Source of the DNA: Chitinimonas sp. BJYL2
GTDB taxonomy: Bacteria; Pseudomonadota; Gammaproteobacteria; Burkholderiales; Chitinimonadaceae
Length of the DNA: 64,000 nucleotides
Reading direction: 5' to 3'
NCBI RefSeq assembly: GCF_027257935.1
Contig: NZ_JANZKW010000004.1
Location: forward strand, 62,001 to 126,000
Shown: one piece after another, positions 56,239 through 64,000 of the stretch
How the letters are laid out: each line of letters starts with the position of its first letter
How positions within the stretch are numbered: the stretch's first letter is position 1
The notes under the pieces: model-generated
The model's database searches: none
What the model was told of the DNA's origin: nothing
The model's input: only the letters and a program-made list of their open reading frames with translations
Made by a program: the position numbers and the translations under genes

Positions 56239-57429
56239 ATGCGTTCGGCCCGCACCTTCCTGCCGCACTTCATGGTGCTCGCCATTCTCGGCGGCATCAC
56301 CATCAGTACCGGCAAGATCGTTACCACCCTGTTTGCCCTGCACCTGGGCGCCACCGGCTGGCAGCTCGGGCTGATCGGCGCGGTGGAATCCGCCGGGATG
56401 GCGCTGGTCACCCTGCCTGCTGGCTGGTTGATTGCCCGCTATGGCGCGCGGCGCGTGTACTTTCTGTCCAGTCTGGGTCCACTGCTGCTGAATCTGGTCC
56501 TGCCCTGGGTGGGATTCTGGTACGCCATCGCCGCGATCCGCGCGGTCATCGGCCTGTGCATACCGTTCCGGATCGTGTCGATGAACAGCGCGTTTCTGGA
56601 GCGGCTGGCCGATATCGGCCATGCCAAAGCCGGCTGGTATCGCGCCTCGCAATCGATCGGCATGGGATTGCTCGGCCCCAGCATTGCCCTGACCACGGTA
56701 GCAGGTGATCGCTTCGTGCTGGCCTATGTGGCGGTGGCCGCCGGCTTCGCCGCGTTGGCCGTGTATGGGCAATGGGTCTTGCCCGAGCGCATGGCCCCGC
56801 CGCCCGACAACACCGGCCTGCTGCGGCACGCCCGCGAGCTGTTACGTGATCGCGATGTAGCCGAGAGCTGCAGCGTGGAATGGCTGGCCAGCGCCACGCA
56901 ATCGATGTTCTCCACCTTCATCGTGGCCGCCGCCATCCAGGTGCACGGGCTGGGCCGCGTGGAAGCGGTGCAGCTGCTCACCGTGCAAGGCATGACCAAT
57001 GTCGCCGCGCTGTTCGGACTCGGTGCGCTCTGCAGCGGCCTATCGCGCCGGCAAGGCTATGGGCTGTCGCTCGGCCTGGCCGCACTCAGCCTCATTCTGC
57101 TGGGATTTGCGAATGGCTTCTTCGTACTGGCGCTTGGCACCGTGCTGCTGTGCCTGGGCAGCGCCATCAACCACCTGATCAACATGCGTCATCTGGGCCA
57201 GCGGCCCGGCGGCAAGAGCCAGATCGCCAGTCTTTACAACCTGGCCGGCATGGCGGGGAACACCTGTGGTGCCTTGCTGGGCGGGCTGATCAGCACCGTG
57301 GTGGGCTTGGGCTGGCTGTATCCGGCCTGGTTGCCTTGCTTGCTGATCATGGCGGGGCTGATCGCGATCCGCAGTCGGCAGCTGGCTCGGCAGGCCCCGT
57401 TGGCGCCTCAGCACCAAACGGTATTTTAA
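56239..57429 (+). CDS. MFS transporter of unknown substrate
   Basis: The product has about 396 residues and about twelve membrane segments. The MFS loop motif WLIARYGARRVYFLSSLGPLLLN follows helix 2, and the second half starts VEWLASATQSMFSTFIV. I prefer ATG 56239 because GGAG lies at 56229-56232; an upstream ATG at 56227 has no such site. It follows the exbB-exbD pair and is probably in the same operon; a role in siderophore or metabolite export is a guess based on that context. The family could not be fixed by eye. Confidence 0.75.
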   Translation: MRSARTFLPHFMVLAILGGITISTGKIVTTLFALHLGATGWQLGLIGAVESAGMALVTLPAGWLIARYGARRVYFLSSLGPLLLNLVLPWVGFWYAIAAIRAVIGLCIPFRIVSMNSAFLERLADIGHAKAGWYRASQSIGMGLLGPSIALTTVAGDRFVLAYVAVAAGFAALAVYGQWVLPERMAPPPDNTGLLRHARELLRDRDVAESCSVEWLASATQSMFSTFIVAAAIQVHGLGRVEAVQLLTVQGMTNVAALFGLGALCSGLSRRQGYGLSLGLAALSLILLGFANGFFVLALGTVLLCLGSAINHLINMRHLGQRPGGKSQIASLYNLAGMAGNTCGALLGGLISTVVGLGWLYPAWLPCLLIMAGLIAIRSRQLARQAPLAPQHQTVF

Positions 57430-57505
57430 ATTTCGTTTTGTTATTTTGATTATTGTTTTAATGCGATTAAGTTATCAATACGCCACCGCAAACAAGGAGT
57501 TCACC
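57430..57505 (+). promoter_or_regulatory. AT-rich promoter region of the exported rhodanese gene
   Basis: This 76-base gap is the most AT-rich stretch in the last 10 kb. A possible -35 TTGATT (57446-57451) and a -10-like AAGTTA (57469-57474) are 17 bases apart. The -10 is weak. The gene's AAGGAG ribosome-binding site is at 57494-57499. Confidence 0.35.
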
Positions 57506-58429
57506 ATGTTGCTCACTCGCGTCATTGGCAAGCTGCGCGTCGCCAGCCTGCTGCTCGTCGTCACCCTGCCCGCCATCGCCAGCGATTTTCTGGTGACGAC
57601 GGACTGGGTCGAAAAGAACCTCAACAACCCCAAAGTCCGTTTGATTGAAGTCAGCGTCAATCCGGGCCTGTTTGAACGCGGGCATATCCCCGGCGCCGTC
57701 AACTTCCCCTGGCATACCGAGTTTGTGGATACGGTACGTCGCGACATCGTCCCGCGCGATCGCTTCGAGCAGGCGCTGCGCAAAGCAGGCGTCAGCAACG
57801 ACACCACCGTGGTGCTCTACGGCGACAACAACAACTGGTTCGCCGCATGGGGCGCCTGGATTTTTGACGTTTATCAGGTCAAGAACGTGAAGCTGCTCGA
57901 CGGTGGCCGCAAGAAGTGGGAAGCCGAAAACCGTCCGCTTTCGCCACTGGCCAGCACCCCGGCCGCCGGCAATATCAAACTGGCCAAAACCGACACCTCC
58001 CTGCGCGCCCGCCTGCCGGATGTGCTCGCCGTCGCAGAGAAGCGCAGCAATGCCGTGCTGGTGGATATCCGCTCACCGGATGAGTATGCCGGCAAGGTGT
58101 TTGCACCCGCAGGTGTGGATGAGCTTTCGGTGCGTGCCGGCCATGTGCCCGGTGCAGTCAACGTGCCCTGGAGCAAGGCCGTAGCCGCCGATGGCACCTT
58201 CAAACCCGCTGCCGAACTCAAGAAACTGTATGCCGAAGCGGGCGTCGATGGCAGCAAGCCCATCATCACTTACTGCCGCATCGGCGAGCGCTCCAGCCAC
58301 ACCTGGTTCGCGCTCAAGAAGCTGCTGGGCTACGACGTGCGCAACTATGATGGTTCATGGACGGAGTACGGCAACGCCGTGGGCGTACCCATCACCAACC
58401 TGGCCGGTACGGTGTGGGGCGGCAAGTAA
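57506..58429 (+). CDS. Exported thiosulfate sulfurtransferase (rhodanese), two-domain
   Basis: Rhodaneses move the outer sulfur of thiosulfate to an acceptor such as cyanide or a thiol. The 307-residue product has a signal peptide (MLLTRVIGKLRVASLLLVVTLPAIAS), then two rhodanese domains of the SseA type. The first is inactive, with LYGDNNNWFAAWGAWIFDVY where the cysteine loop should be; the second has the active-site loop YCRIGERSSHTWFAL with Cys257. The GHIPGAVNFPWH and GHVPGAVNVPWS repeats are the family signatures. An AAGGAG site precedes ATG 57506. A terminator follows it and YeeE/YedE next. Confidence 0.9.
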   Translation: MLLTRVIGKLRVASLLLVVTLPAIASDFLVTTDWVEKNLNNPKVRLIEVSVNPGLFERGHIPGAVNFPWHTEFVDTVRRDIVPRDRFEQALRKAGVSNDTTVVLYGDNNNWFAAWGAWIFDVYQVKNVKLLDGGRKKWEAENRPLSPLASTPAAGNIKLAKTDTSLRARLPDVLAVAEKRSNAVLVDIRSPDEYAGKVFAPAGVDELSVRAGHVPGAVNVPWSKAVAADGTFKPAAELKKLYAEAGVDGSKPIITYCRIGERSSHTWFALKKLLGYDVRNYDGSWTEYGNAVGVPITNLAGTVWGGK

Positions 58430-58458
58430 ACACCGCTTAGCCTGATGGCGAGATGTGC

Positions 58459-58494
58459 AACGACACCGGGGCTTCATGCACCGGTGTCGTTTTC
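58459..58494 (+). terminator. Intrinsic terminator of the rhodanese gene
   Basis: AACGACACCGG pairs with CCGGTGTCGTT across about 11 bases, followed by TTTTC. It lies 30 bases after the stop and 13 bases before the next possible start. Confidence 0.75.
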
Positions 58495-58527
58495 TGTTGA
58501 TGATTCATGCTTGTTGCAGGCCATACC

Positions 58528-59721
58528 ATGTCCACCACCCTGCCCGTTTCCTCCAGCCTCGCCGCATGGCCAGCCAAGCGCTGGCCATGGTTGCTCTCCG
58601 CCACGCTGCTGATGGCTGCACTGGTCTCTGCCTGGTGGCTCGGTCGCCGAGCCGAGCAGGACCCCGGTCTTTCCTTGTCACTGCTGTTCGGGCTTGTATT
58701 CGGCGTCGTGCTCCAGCGCAGCCGCTTCTGCTTTTACTGCATCAGCCGCGATTTTCTGGCCGAGCGCCGCATCGATGGCCTGCTGGGCGTGATTGCCGCA
58801 TTGGCTGTGGGTACGCTCGGCTATCACGCGATCTTTGGCGCCTTCTTGCCCGAGGCCGCACCGGGCCGCTTGCCACCCGGCGCCCATATCGGGCCGGTGA
58901 GCATCGTGCTCGCCGCAGGTGCACTGGCTTTCGGCTTGGGTATGGCGCTGGCCGGCTCCTGCGTGAGTGCCCTGCTCTACCGGTTGGGCGAAGGCCACAC
59001 GGGTGGTTTGGTCTCGCTCGCGGGCGTGCTGGCGGGGTTTGTGGGCGGATTCCTGAGCTGGAACCCGCTGTACCTGTGGCAAATCCAGTCCGCACCCATA
59101 CTCTGGCTGCCTGCGCATCTGGGTTATGGCGGCTCGTTGCTACTGCAGCTGGGTCTGCTTGGATTGCTGGCCTGGCTGCTGACAAGGACGGGTAAGCCAT
59201 CCAGCAGCCAGACGCCGACATCTCTCGCCGTCGCCATCTTTGCCACTCGCTGGCCAACCTATGTGGGCGGCATCCTGATCGCGATGCTGGGTACGCTGGC
59301 TTTCTTGCGGCTCGCACCATTAGGCGTAACGGCAGAAATCGGCAGCGTGGCCCGCACCTTGGGCAGTGTTTTACCGGGCTTCCCGGAACGCCTGGAAGGT
59401 CTGGATGGTTTCAGGGGTTGCGCCACCGTCATCAAGGAAACGCTGTTGTCGCGTAACGGCGTGTTCGTGGTCGCGCTCATTGCCGGCGCGTGGGCGGCTG
59501 CCCTGCCCGCTGGCGATTTCAAACCAACCCTGCCTGCACTGCGTGATCTACCACGACTGTTCTTTGGTGGCGTGCTGATGGGCTGGGGCGGCATGCTGGC
59601 ACTGGGCTGCACCGTGGGTACGCTGCTCTCCGGCATCATGGCGGCCGCGGTATCGGGCTGGGTGTTCCTGTTGTTTGCGGGATTGGGTTTGTGGGCTGGC
59701 TGGTGGTGGCGACAGCGCTAG
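58528..59721 (+). CDS. YeeE/YedE family sulfur transporter (TsuA-like)
   Basis: YeeE/TsuA-type membrane proteins import thiosulfate with conserved cysteines, often next to small sulfur-relay proteins. This 397-residue protein (ATG 58528) has nine or more hydrophobic segments and the paired Cys-containing motifs RSRFCFYCISRDFL (residues about 62-75), MALAGSCVSALLYRLGEG and LALGCTVGTLLSGIMAAA, with a GFRGCATVIKE loop. It is larger than the 20-kDa YedE half proteins, so two units are joined. Neighbouring rhodanese genes support a thiosulfate or related sulfur role. Confidence 0.88.
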   Translation: MSTTLPVSSSLAAWPAKRWPWLLSATLLMAALVSAWWLGRRAEQDPGLSLSLLFGLVFGVVLQRSRFCFYCISRDFLAERRIDGLLGVIAALAVGTLGYHAIFGAFLPEAAPGRLPPGAHIGPVSIVLAAGALAFGLGMALAGSCVSALLYRLGEGHTGGLVSLAGVLAGFVGGFLSWNPLYLWQIQSAPILWLPAHLGYGGSLLLQLGLLGLLAWLLTRTGKPSSSQTPTSLAVAIFATRWPTYVGGILIAMLGTLAFLRLAPLGVTAEIGSVARTLGSVLPGFPERLEGLDGFRGCATVIKETLLSRNGVFVVALIAGAWAAALPAGDFKPTLPALRDLPRLFFGGVLMGWGGMLALGCTVGTLLSGIMAAAVSGWVFLLFAGLGLWAGWWWRQR

Positions 59722-59726
59722 CGCCG

Positions 59727-60146
59727 CTAGGGCAGCGCGTCGTCCACCACAAATACCGACTCATAGCCGCTCTCTCCCAATGCACGGGCCAACCAAGCCA
59801 GGTGCCGCAAGTCATCTCCCGCCAGCAATAACACTTCCTGGCGGGAGAATCGCCGCTTGATATCGCTGAGTTGGCGCCGGGGTAGCGTACAGGGCTGGCC
59901 GCCTGCGGAACCCACCGGCGTCCCGCAGGCGGCCAGCCACACAGGGGCGTTGCCCAATGCCGCATTGCAAAGCACCGCAATGCCGGCAGCCGCAAGTCGC
60001 CTTGCCTCATCCGCGCCCAAGCAACCCGCCCCGGACGCCACGCCAGCAGATCCTTTGCGCTGGCGGGCGCGCGTCAGGATGGCGACCGCCCAGTCACCCT
60101 CCGTCGCAGGAAGCAGCGTACTCGCGAGCAACCCGAACTCCAGCAT
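59727..60146 (-). CDS. Small protein of unknown function, possibly a degenerate rhodanese
   Basis: A 139-residue product with GGGAGGGG ribosome-binding site, 18 bases after ssuD, so it is part of the ssuD operon. By eye, GADEARRLAAAGIAVLCNAALG, GTPVGSAGGQPCTLPRRQLSDI and the last third (EVLLLAGDDLRHLAWLARALGESGYESVFVVDD) follow the strand-helix plan of a rhodanese domain. The position that would hold the catalytic loop Cys reads AGDDLR, so sulfur transfer by the usual mechanism is not expected. Three Cys elsewhere (Cys42, Cys60 and others) could bind sulfur. No family can be named with confidence. Confidence 0.45.
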   Translation of the reverse strand: MLEFGLLASTLLPATEGDWAVAILTRARQRKGSAGVASGAGCLGADEARRLAAAGIAVLCNAALGNAPVWLAACGTPVGSAGGQPCTLPRRQLSDIKRRFSRQEVLLLAGDDLRHLAWLARALGESGYESVFVVDDALP

Positions 60147-60164
60147 GGCACCCCTCCCGGCTCA

Positions 60165-61322
60165 CTAGGCACGTGCCAGTTGCAGCGCAGGCTGATGCTT
60201 GCCGCGCACCAGCGGCAGCACTTCCTCACCCACACGGTAGGCCTCTTCCAGATGCGGTGTGCTGGCGAGGATGAAGGCATCGGCGCCCAGTTGTACCAAG
60301 TCGTCCAGCCGCTCGGCGACTTGCTGGTAGCTGCCCACAATGCCTTGCGTCTGCCCGCCGCGCAGCAGGTTGAAGCCCGACCACACATTGGGTTCGGTGA
60401 TCAGATCGCGGTAGCTGTTCACCGTGGTCGGGCGGCCGGCGCGTTGGCGGGCTGCGCCGACCGAATCGCCCTCACCCTGCCCCAGAAAGCGCGCCAGCGC
60501 TTCGCGGCTGACCTGGTTGAAGCCGTGCTCCACTTCGGCCCAGGCTTCGGCCTCGGTAGGCCGGGCGATGATGTCCACGCGCACCGCACACTGGATGCGC
60601 CGGCCCTGTGCCGCCGTGCGTTCGCGCACGCGGGCGAACTTGTCGCGCAGCTGGGCAAACGGTTCGAGCCAGGTCAGGTAGTAATCGGCATGCTTGGATG
60701 CCGATTGCAGCGCCGCATCGGACGAGCCGGAGAAGTAAATCTCCGGGAAATCTTCCTGATTGAGCGGGTAAGGCAGGCCGGCCTCTTCCACCTGATAAAA
60801 CCGGCCGTTGTAACTGAACGGCCCGCCCGACCACACGCCGCGCACCACGTCCAGAAACTCGGTGGTGCGTGCATAGCGATCATCATGCGGAGCCACATCG
60901 CCCCACCATAGCTGGGCCGGGCCACCGCCCCCGGTGATGATGTTGTACAGCGCCCGGCCACCCGTGGCGCGTTGCAGGCTGGCAGTCTTGCGCGCGGCCA
61001 GCACCGGGTTCAGGAAGCCAGGCTGGAACGGGATCATGAAGCGGAAGGTGCGCGTCTCCCGCGCCAGCACCGACGAAATGGCCCAGGGCTCGTCCGTCAT
61101 CGGGAACGAGGGAATCAAACCGCCCTGAAAACCCGCAATCTCGGCAGCGCGGGCAATCTCGGCCAGGTAATCCACGTAACGGTAATCGTCATCACCCCCG
61201 GCCAGCCCGGCTTGCACGCGGGCATCGTTACCGGGAAACCAGTCGCCACGATGCGGCGTGCGGCGGCGGTGCGAGGCAGGTTCGCCGTGGGTGGGCAAGC
61301 GCCAGAAAACATCAATGCTCAT
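60165..61322 (-). CDS. ssuD: FMNH2-dependent alkanesulfonate monooxygenase
   Basis: SsuD cleaves alkanesulfonates with FMNH2 and oxygen, releasing sulfite for sulfur assimilation. The 385-residue product (ATG 61322) starts MSIDVFWRLPTHGEPASHRR, the hallmark of the family, and has ERALYN-like GGRALYNIITGGGG, IYFSGSSDAALQSASKHADYYLTW and NLLRGGQTQGIVGSYQQVAERLDD. A reductase ssuE is not next to it. Its start overlaps the previous paralog by 11 bases, and the small gene at 59727 follows, so the three form an operon. Confidence 0.9.
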   Translation of the reverse strand: MSIDVFWRLPTHGEPASHRRRTPHRGDWFPGNDARVQAGLAGGDDDYRYVDYLAEIARAAEIAGFQGGLIPSFPMTDEPWAISSVLARETRTFRFMIPFQPGFLNPVLAARKTASLQRATGGRALYNIITGGGGPAQLWWGDVAPHDDRYARTTEFLDVVRGVWSGGPFSYNGRFYQVEEAGLPYPLNQEDFPEIYFSGSSDAALQSASKHADYYLTWLEPFAQLRDKFARVRERTAAQGRRIQCAVRVDIIARPTEAEAWAEVEHGFNQVSREALARFLGQGEGDSVGAARQRAGRPTTVNSYRDLITEPNVWSGFNLLRGGQTQGIVGSYQQVAERLDDLVQLGADAFILASTPHLEEAYRVGEEVLPLVRGKHQPALQLARA

Positions 61323-62442
61323 GAGCAGACTCCAAGGATTTGTTCGGCTGTGGCTGGGCACCTTGGGTGCGGCCGTGGGGTAGCTGGAATTGCTGACGCA
61401 GAACCGGCAGCACATGTGCCCCCACCTGGTACGCCTCTTCAAAACGCGGCACGCCAGCGAGGATGAAGTGGGTGACGCCGGCCTCGGCAAACTCAGTGAG
61501 GCGGCGCACCACTTCCTGATGGCTGCCTACCAAGGCCGCAGCGGCGCCTGTGTGCGCAGTGGTGAGACCCGCCCAGAAGTTGGCGTCGCGGAACGGGTCG
61601 CTACCCGGCGTGTGGCCGCTTTGCGCCCAGAAGCGGCGCGCGTCGTGCAGGGCCTCGTTGCTGCTATCGCGCGCCAGCACATCGATACGCAGGCCAATGG
61701 CCACCTCGCGGCCTTGCGCCTTGGCCAAGGCACGCAGACGCGGCAGCGGGCCATCGGTGGCGGCCAGTTCGCGCAGTGGCAGCGCGGGGAATACATGCAC
61801 ATCGGCCTGTCGGGCCGATAGCGCCAAGGCGGCTTCATCCACGCCCGACAAAAACACCGGCGGCGCGGTCACACGCGCCAGCGGGCCTTTGAAGCCGCCT
61901 TCGAGCACTTCGTAAAACTCGCCCTTGAAGTTGAATGGCGATTGCGTCGCCACACCCCGCGCCACGGTGACAAACTCATCGAGCCGCGCAGTGAGTTTGT
62001 CTTGCGGCACCGGGTCGGCCTGCTGGCGGCGGCTGGCGGCATCGCCCCCGGCACTGATCTGCCAGGCAATGCGCTGGCCGGTGTAACGCTGCAGGGTGGC
62101 GGCGTTTTTGGCTGCATACACGGGCGAGCCCCACGCGGCTTCAAACTCGGTGAGCAGCGTGAGCTTGCGGGTATCGCGCGCCAGATAGCCGGTCACGATC
62201 CAGCTCTCTTCCCCGGCGGGATCATGCGGAATCTGGATGCCGTCAAACCCGGCCAGCTCGGCCGCGCGGGCCACCTGGTGCAGGTAATCAAAATGGTTGA
62301 ACCGCTCGCCGCGCGGGTCGCTGACGCCTTTACCCAGCGGCGATGGCGCACCGGCATCGCGCTCGCCACGGCGAACAATGGCGCTGGTGCCCGGCCGTAC
62401 ATCGCCCGCCGTTGGCACCTGCCAGAAAAATTGCAAAGACAT
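61312..62442 (-). CDS. LLM-class flavin monooxygenase, SsuD paralog
   Basis: The 376-residue protein (ATG 62442, preceded by GGGAG) has the SsuD-like start MSLQFFWQVPTAGDVRPGTS and the LLM barrel segments FDGIQIPHDPAGEESWIV, TLQRYTGQRIAWQISAGG, PPVFLSGVDEAALALSARQADVHVF and HFILAGVPRFEEAYQVG. It is clearly a paralog of the next gene but diverged in the active-site region, so its substrate is probably a different organosulfur compound. It is the first gene of the three-gene minus operon and shares a divergent spacer with the plus-strand NtaA-like gene. Confidence 0.85.
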   Translation of the reverse strand: MSLQFFWQVPTAGDVRPGTSAIVRRGERDAGAPSPLGKGVSDPRGERFNHFDYLHQVARAAELAGFDGIQIPHDPAGEESWIVTGYLARDTRKLTLLTEFEAAWGSPVYAAKNAATLQRYTGQRIAWQISAGGDAASRRQQADPVPQDKLTARLDEFVTVARGVATQSPFNFKGEFYEVLEGGFKGPLARVTAPPVFLSGVDEAALALSARQADVHVFPALPLRELAATDGPLPRLRALAKAQGREVAIGLRIDVLARDSSNEALHDARRFWAQSGHTPGSDPFRDANFWAGLTTAHTGAAAALVGSHQEVVRRLTEFAEAGVTHFILAGVPRFEEAYQVGAHVLPVLRQQFQLPHGRTQGAQPQPNKSLESAHEH

Positions 62443-62785
62443 GGTCACTCCCAGCCATCAAGGCTTGCTGTGTGGTGAGCCAGACTTTGCAGAATCCGTG
62501 CCGTCCGAGTCGGTGGGCAACAAGAGGCTGCGCAAACCCTTGTGGCAGCAGCGTCGGTGCATGCCAACCGCGCGGCGGCGGTGCGGTTTGATCGCTCAAT
62601 CGATGCTGGAAACGCCAACACCTTGCTGCGCGGGCTGCTGGGTTTTCAGCATCCCGGGCCGGGGCCCGTCCACGCCAAACCCCGTGGCAGCAAGGGTTGA
62701 TGGCTGCGGGAGCGCGTGGCATGGAATCTGCAAAACACCGGGCCATTGCATCCACTTAGCGATGCCACCAACCGGAACCCGCACC
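62443..62785. promoter_or_regulatory. Divergent sulfur-gene spacer with two inverted motif pairs
   Basis: The 343-base gap holds two motifs twice. Motif A: CAGCCATCAAGGCTTGCTG at 62452-62470, repeated in reverse complement at 62688-62706 with 17 of 19 matches. Motif B: TTTGCAGAATCCGTGCC at 62486-62502, repeated in reverse complement at 62718-62734 with 15 of 17 matches. A third weaker repeat is AAACCC..GTGGCAGCA (62534 and 62678). Each copy faces its own gene, as if both genes share the same regulator sites or leader. No clear -35/-10 could be fixed, and no extra gene is supported. Confidence 0.5.
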
Positions 62786-64000
62786 ATGAGCCAACGCCGC
62801 CGACAACTCGCCCTCAATGCCTTCTTCATGCGCTTTGGCCACCACCCGGCCGCCTGGCGTCACGCCAGCCAGCGCGATAGCGGCCGCCCCGATGCGGCTT
62901 ACTGGATCCGCATGGCGCAGCTGGCCGAACAAGGGAAATTCGATACCTTCTTCCTGGCCGACTTTATCGGCCGCAGCGGCGATGGCCTGGCCGGCAGCAG
63001 CCGCGCCGGCATCAGCTTCCAGTTCGAGCCGTTCACGCTGCTCTCCGCCATTGCTACCCAAACCCGCCACATCGGCCTGGTGGCCACGGTGAACACCAAC
63101 TTCACCCATCCGTACAACGTGGCGCGGCAGTTTGCCTCGCTCGACCATATCAGCGGCGGCCGCGCGGGCTGGAATGTGGTGTCCTCGTTCAACCCCAGCA
63201 CCGGCAAGAACTTTGGCCTGCCCACCCCATCGCGCGAGGAACGCTACGGCCGCGCGGCCGAGTTCCTCACGCTGAGCAAGCAGCTATGGGATAGCTGGGA
63301 CGACGAAGCGTTTGATCACCCCAACCGCCAGACCGGCCAGTTCTTTGATCCGCGCCACGCGCACCCGGTGCAACACCAGGGCGACTACTTCCACGCCGAG
63401 GGCCTGCTGGATGTGGCCCGCCCGATCCAGGGTTACCCGGTGATCGTGCAGGCCGGCAACTCGGAACAAGGCAAGGAGTTCTGCGCCGAACACGCCGAAA
63501 TGACCTATTGCTCGGCACAAAGCATCGACGTGGGCCAGGCCTACTATCGCGATGTGAAAAGCCGCATGGCCAAGTTCGGCCGCGACCCGGATGAACTGTT
63601 CGTCACCCCCGGCCTCTCGGTAGTGGTGCGCGAAAGCGCGCAGGAAGCGCGCGAGATTTTCGAAGAACTGCAAAACGCGGTGGATTTCAGCCGTGGCGTG
63701 CAGCTAATGGGCCTGGACGTGAGCGGCCTGCCGCTCGACGAGCCGCTACCGGCCGACCTGACGCCCTATTTGGGCAAGAGCGACAACGGCGTCGGCCGCA
63801 CCCAGCAACTGATCGAGCTGGCCCGCCGCGAAAACCTCACCATCCGCCAACTGGCACTGCGCTTCAGCGTGGCCAAGGGGCATATCCAGGTCGTGGGCTC
63901 GCCCACCGAGGTGGCCGATACCATCCAGGAATGGTTCGAAGGCCATGCGGCCGATGGCTTCAATGTGGTGCCGCCGTTGCTGCCCAGTGGCTTTGAGGAT
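62786..64000 (+). CDS. NtaA/SnaA/DszA-family flavin-dependent monooxygenase (3' end cut by window)
   Basis: This LLM-class monooxygenase uses FMNH2 from a partner reductase; relatives attack nitrilotriacetate, pristinamycin precursors, dibenzothiophene sulfone or simple sulfones. From ATG 62786, 405 residues are visible and the family length is about 440-450, so some 35-45 residues are missing. Motifs include RRRQLALNAFFMRFGHHPAAWRH, FLADFIGRSGDGL, FEPFTLLSAIATQTRHIGL, HISGGRAGWNVVSSFNP and QAGNSEQGKEFCAEHAEMTY. It is divergent from the SsuD-type operon, and motif copies in the spacer suggest shared control. Other sulfur-related genes may follow past 64000. Confidence 0.88.
   Translation, partial: MSQRRRQLALNAFFMRFGHHPAAWRHASQRDSGRPDAAYWIRMAQLAEQGKFDTFFLADFIGRSGDGLAGSSRAGISFQFEPFTLLSAIATQTRHIGLVATVNTNFTHPYNVARQFASLDHISGGRAGWNVVSSFNPSTGKNFGLPTPSREERYGRAAEFLTLSKQLWDSWDDEAFDHPNRQTGQFFDPRHAHPVQHQGDYFHAEGLLDVARPIQGYPVIVQAGNSEQGKEFCAEHAEMTYCSAQSIDVGQAYYRDVKSRMAKFGRDPDELFVTPGLSVVVRESAQEAREIFEELQNAVDFSRGVQLMGLDVSGLPLDEPLPADLTPYLGKSDNGVGRTQQLIELARRENLTIRQLALRFSVAKGHIQVVGSPTEVADTIQEWFEGHAADGFNVVPPLLPSGFED

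Overview
The window is a dense, high-GC chromosomal segment from a Gram-negative, flagellated bacterium, most probably a betaproteobacterium. The best guess is the order Neisseriales, because the gene order rpsB-tsf-pyrH-frr-uppS-cdsA-dxr-rseP-bamA-skp-lpxD-fabZ-lpxA-lpxB-rnhB is typical of that class; the order-level placement is an inference. I see no tRNA, rRNA, CRISPR array, transposase, integrase or prophage gene.

Region 1 (1-19602, all minus strand). Reading from high to low coordinates, this starts with an MCE (Mla-type) ABC transport operon: permease, degenerate ATPase, MlaD-type protein and lipoprotein. Next come rpsB and tsf with intrinsic terminators, then pyrH, frr, isoprenoid and phospholipid genes (uppS, cdsA, dxr), the outer-membrane assembly genes rseP, bamA and skp, the lipid A genes lpxD-fabZ-lpxA-lpxB, rnhB, and the flagellar stator pair motA-motB. 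Many genes overlap by 1-17 bases, which points to translational coupling. The oddest gene here is the ATPase partner of the MCE transporter (18335-18898), which has lost its Walker A lysine, Walker B acidic residues and signature motif.

Region 2 (19603-33829). This holds trxB, an Smr-domain protein, two GNAT acetyltransferases, tldD, a family-3 solute-binding protein, a nitrilase-family amidase, the large AsmA-like protein YhdP, and divergently glnE followed by a Ser/Thr protein kinase fused to a cyclic-nucleotide-binding domain.

Region 3 (33830-48970) is more accessory. It has a secreted beta-lactamase-fold serine hydrolase with a duplicated four-cysteine module, a secreted protein with three Ig-like repeats and a barrel-like C-terminus, cysM, a phytase-like esterase, tdh-kbl (threonine to glycine), a small exported protein coupled to a DUF2145 protein, an MFS-acyltransferase fusion, a DegV protein, metZ and a LysE-type exporter.

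Region 4 (48971-57429). This contains a REP-like inverted repeat, a Rieske oxygenase with a potentially structured leader, another solute-binding protein, fpr, a DUF1456 protein, gnd, a 571-base gap with an orphan terminator, then exbB-exbD and an MFS gene.

Region 5 (57430-64000) looks like a sulfur-scavenging island: exported rhodanese, a YeeE/YedE (thiosulfate-type) transporter, a possible degenerate rhodanese, ssuD, an ssuD paralog and, divergently, an NtaA/SnaA/DszA-type flavin monooxygenase cut by the window end. The divergent spacer carries two motifs, each present twice in inverted orientation. Start codons were chosen by ribosome-binding site, family length and operon overlap; all family names come from motif recognition by eye, not from database searches.
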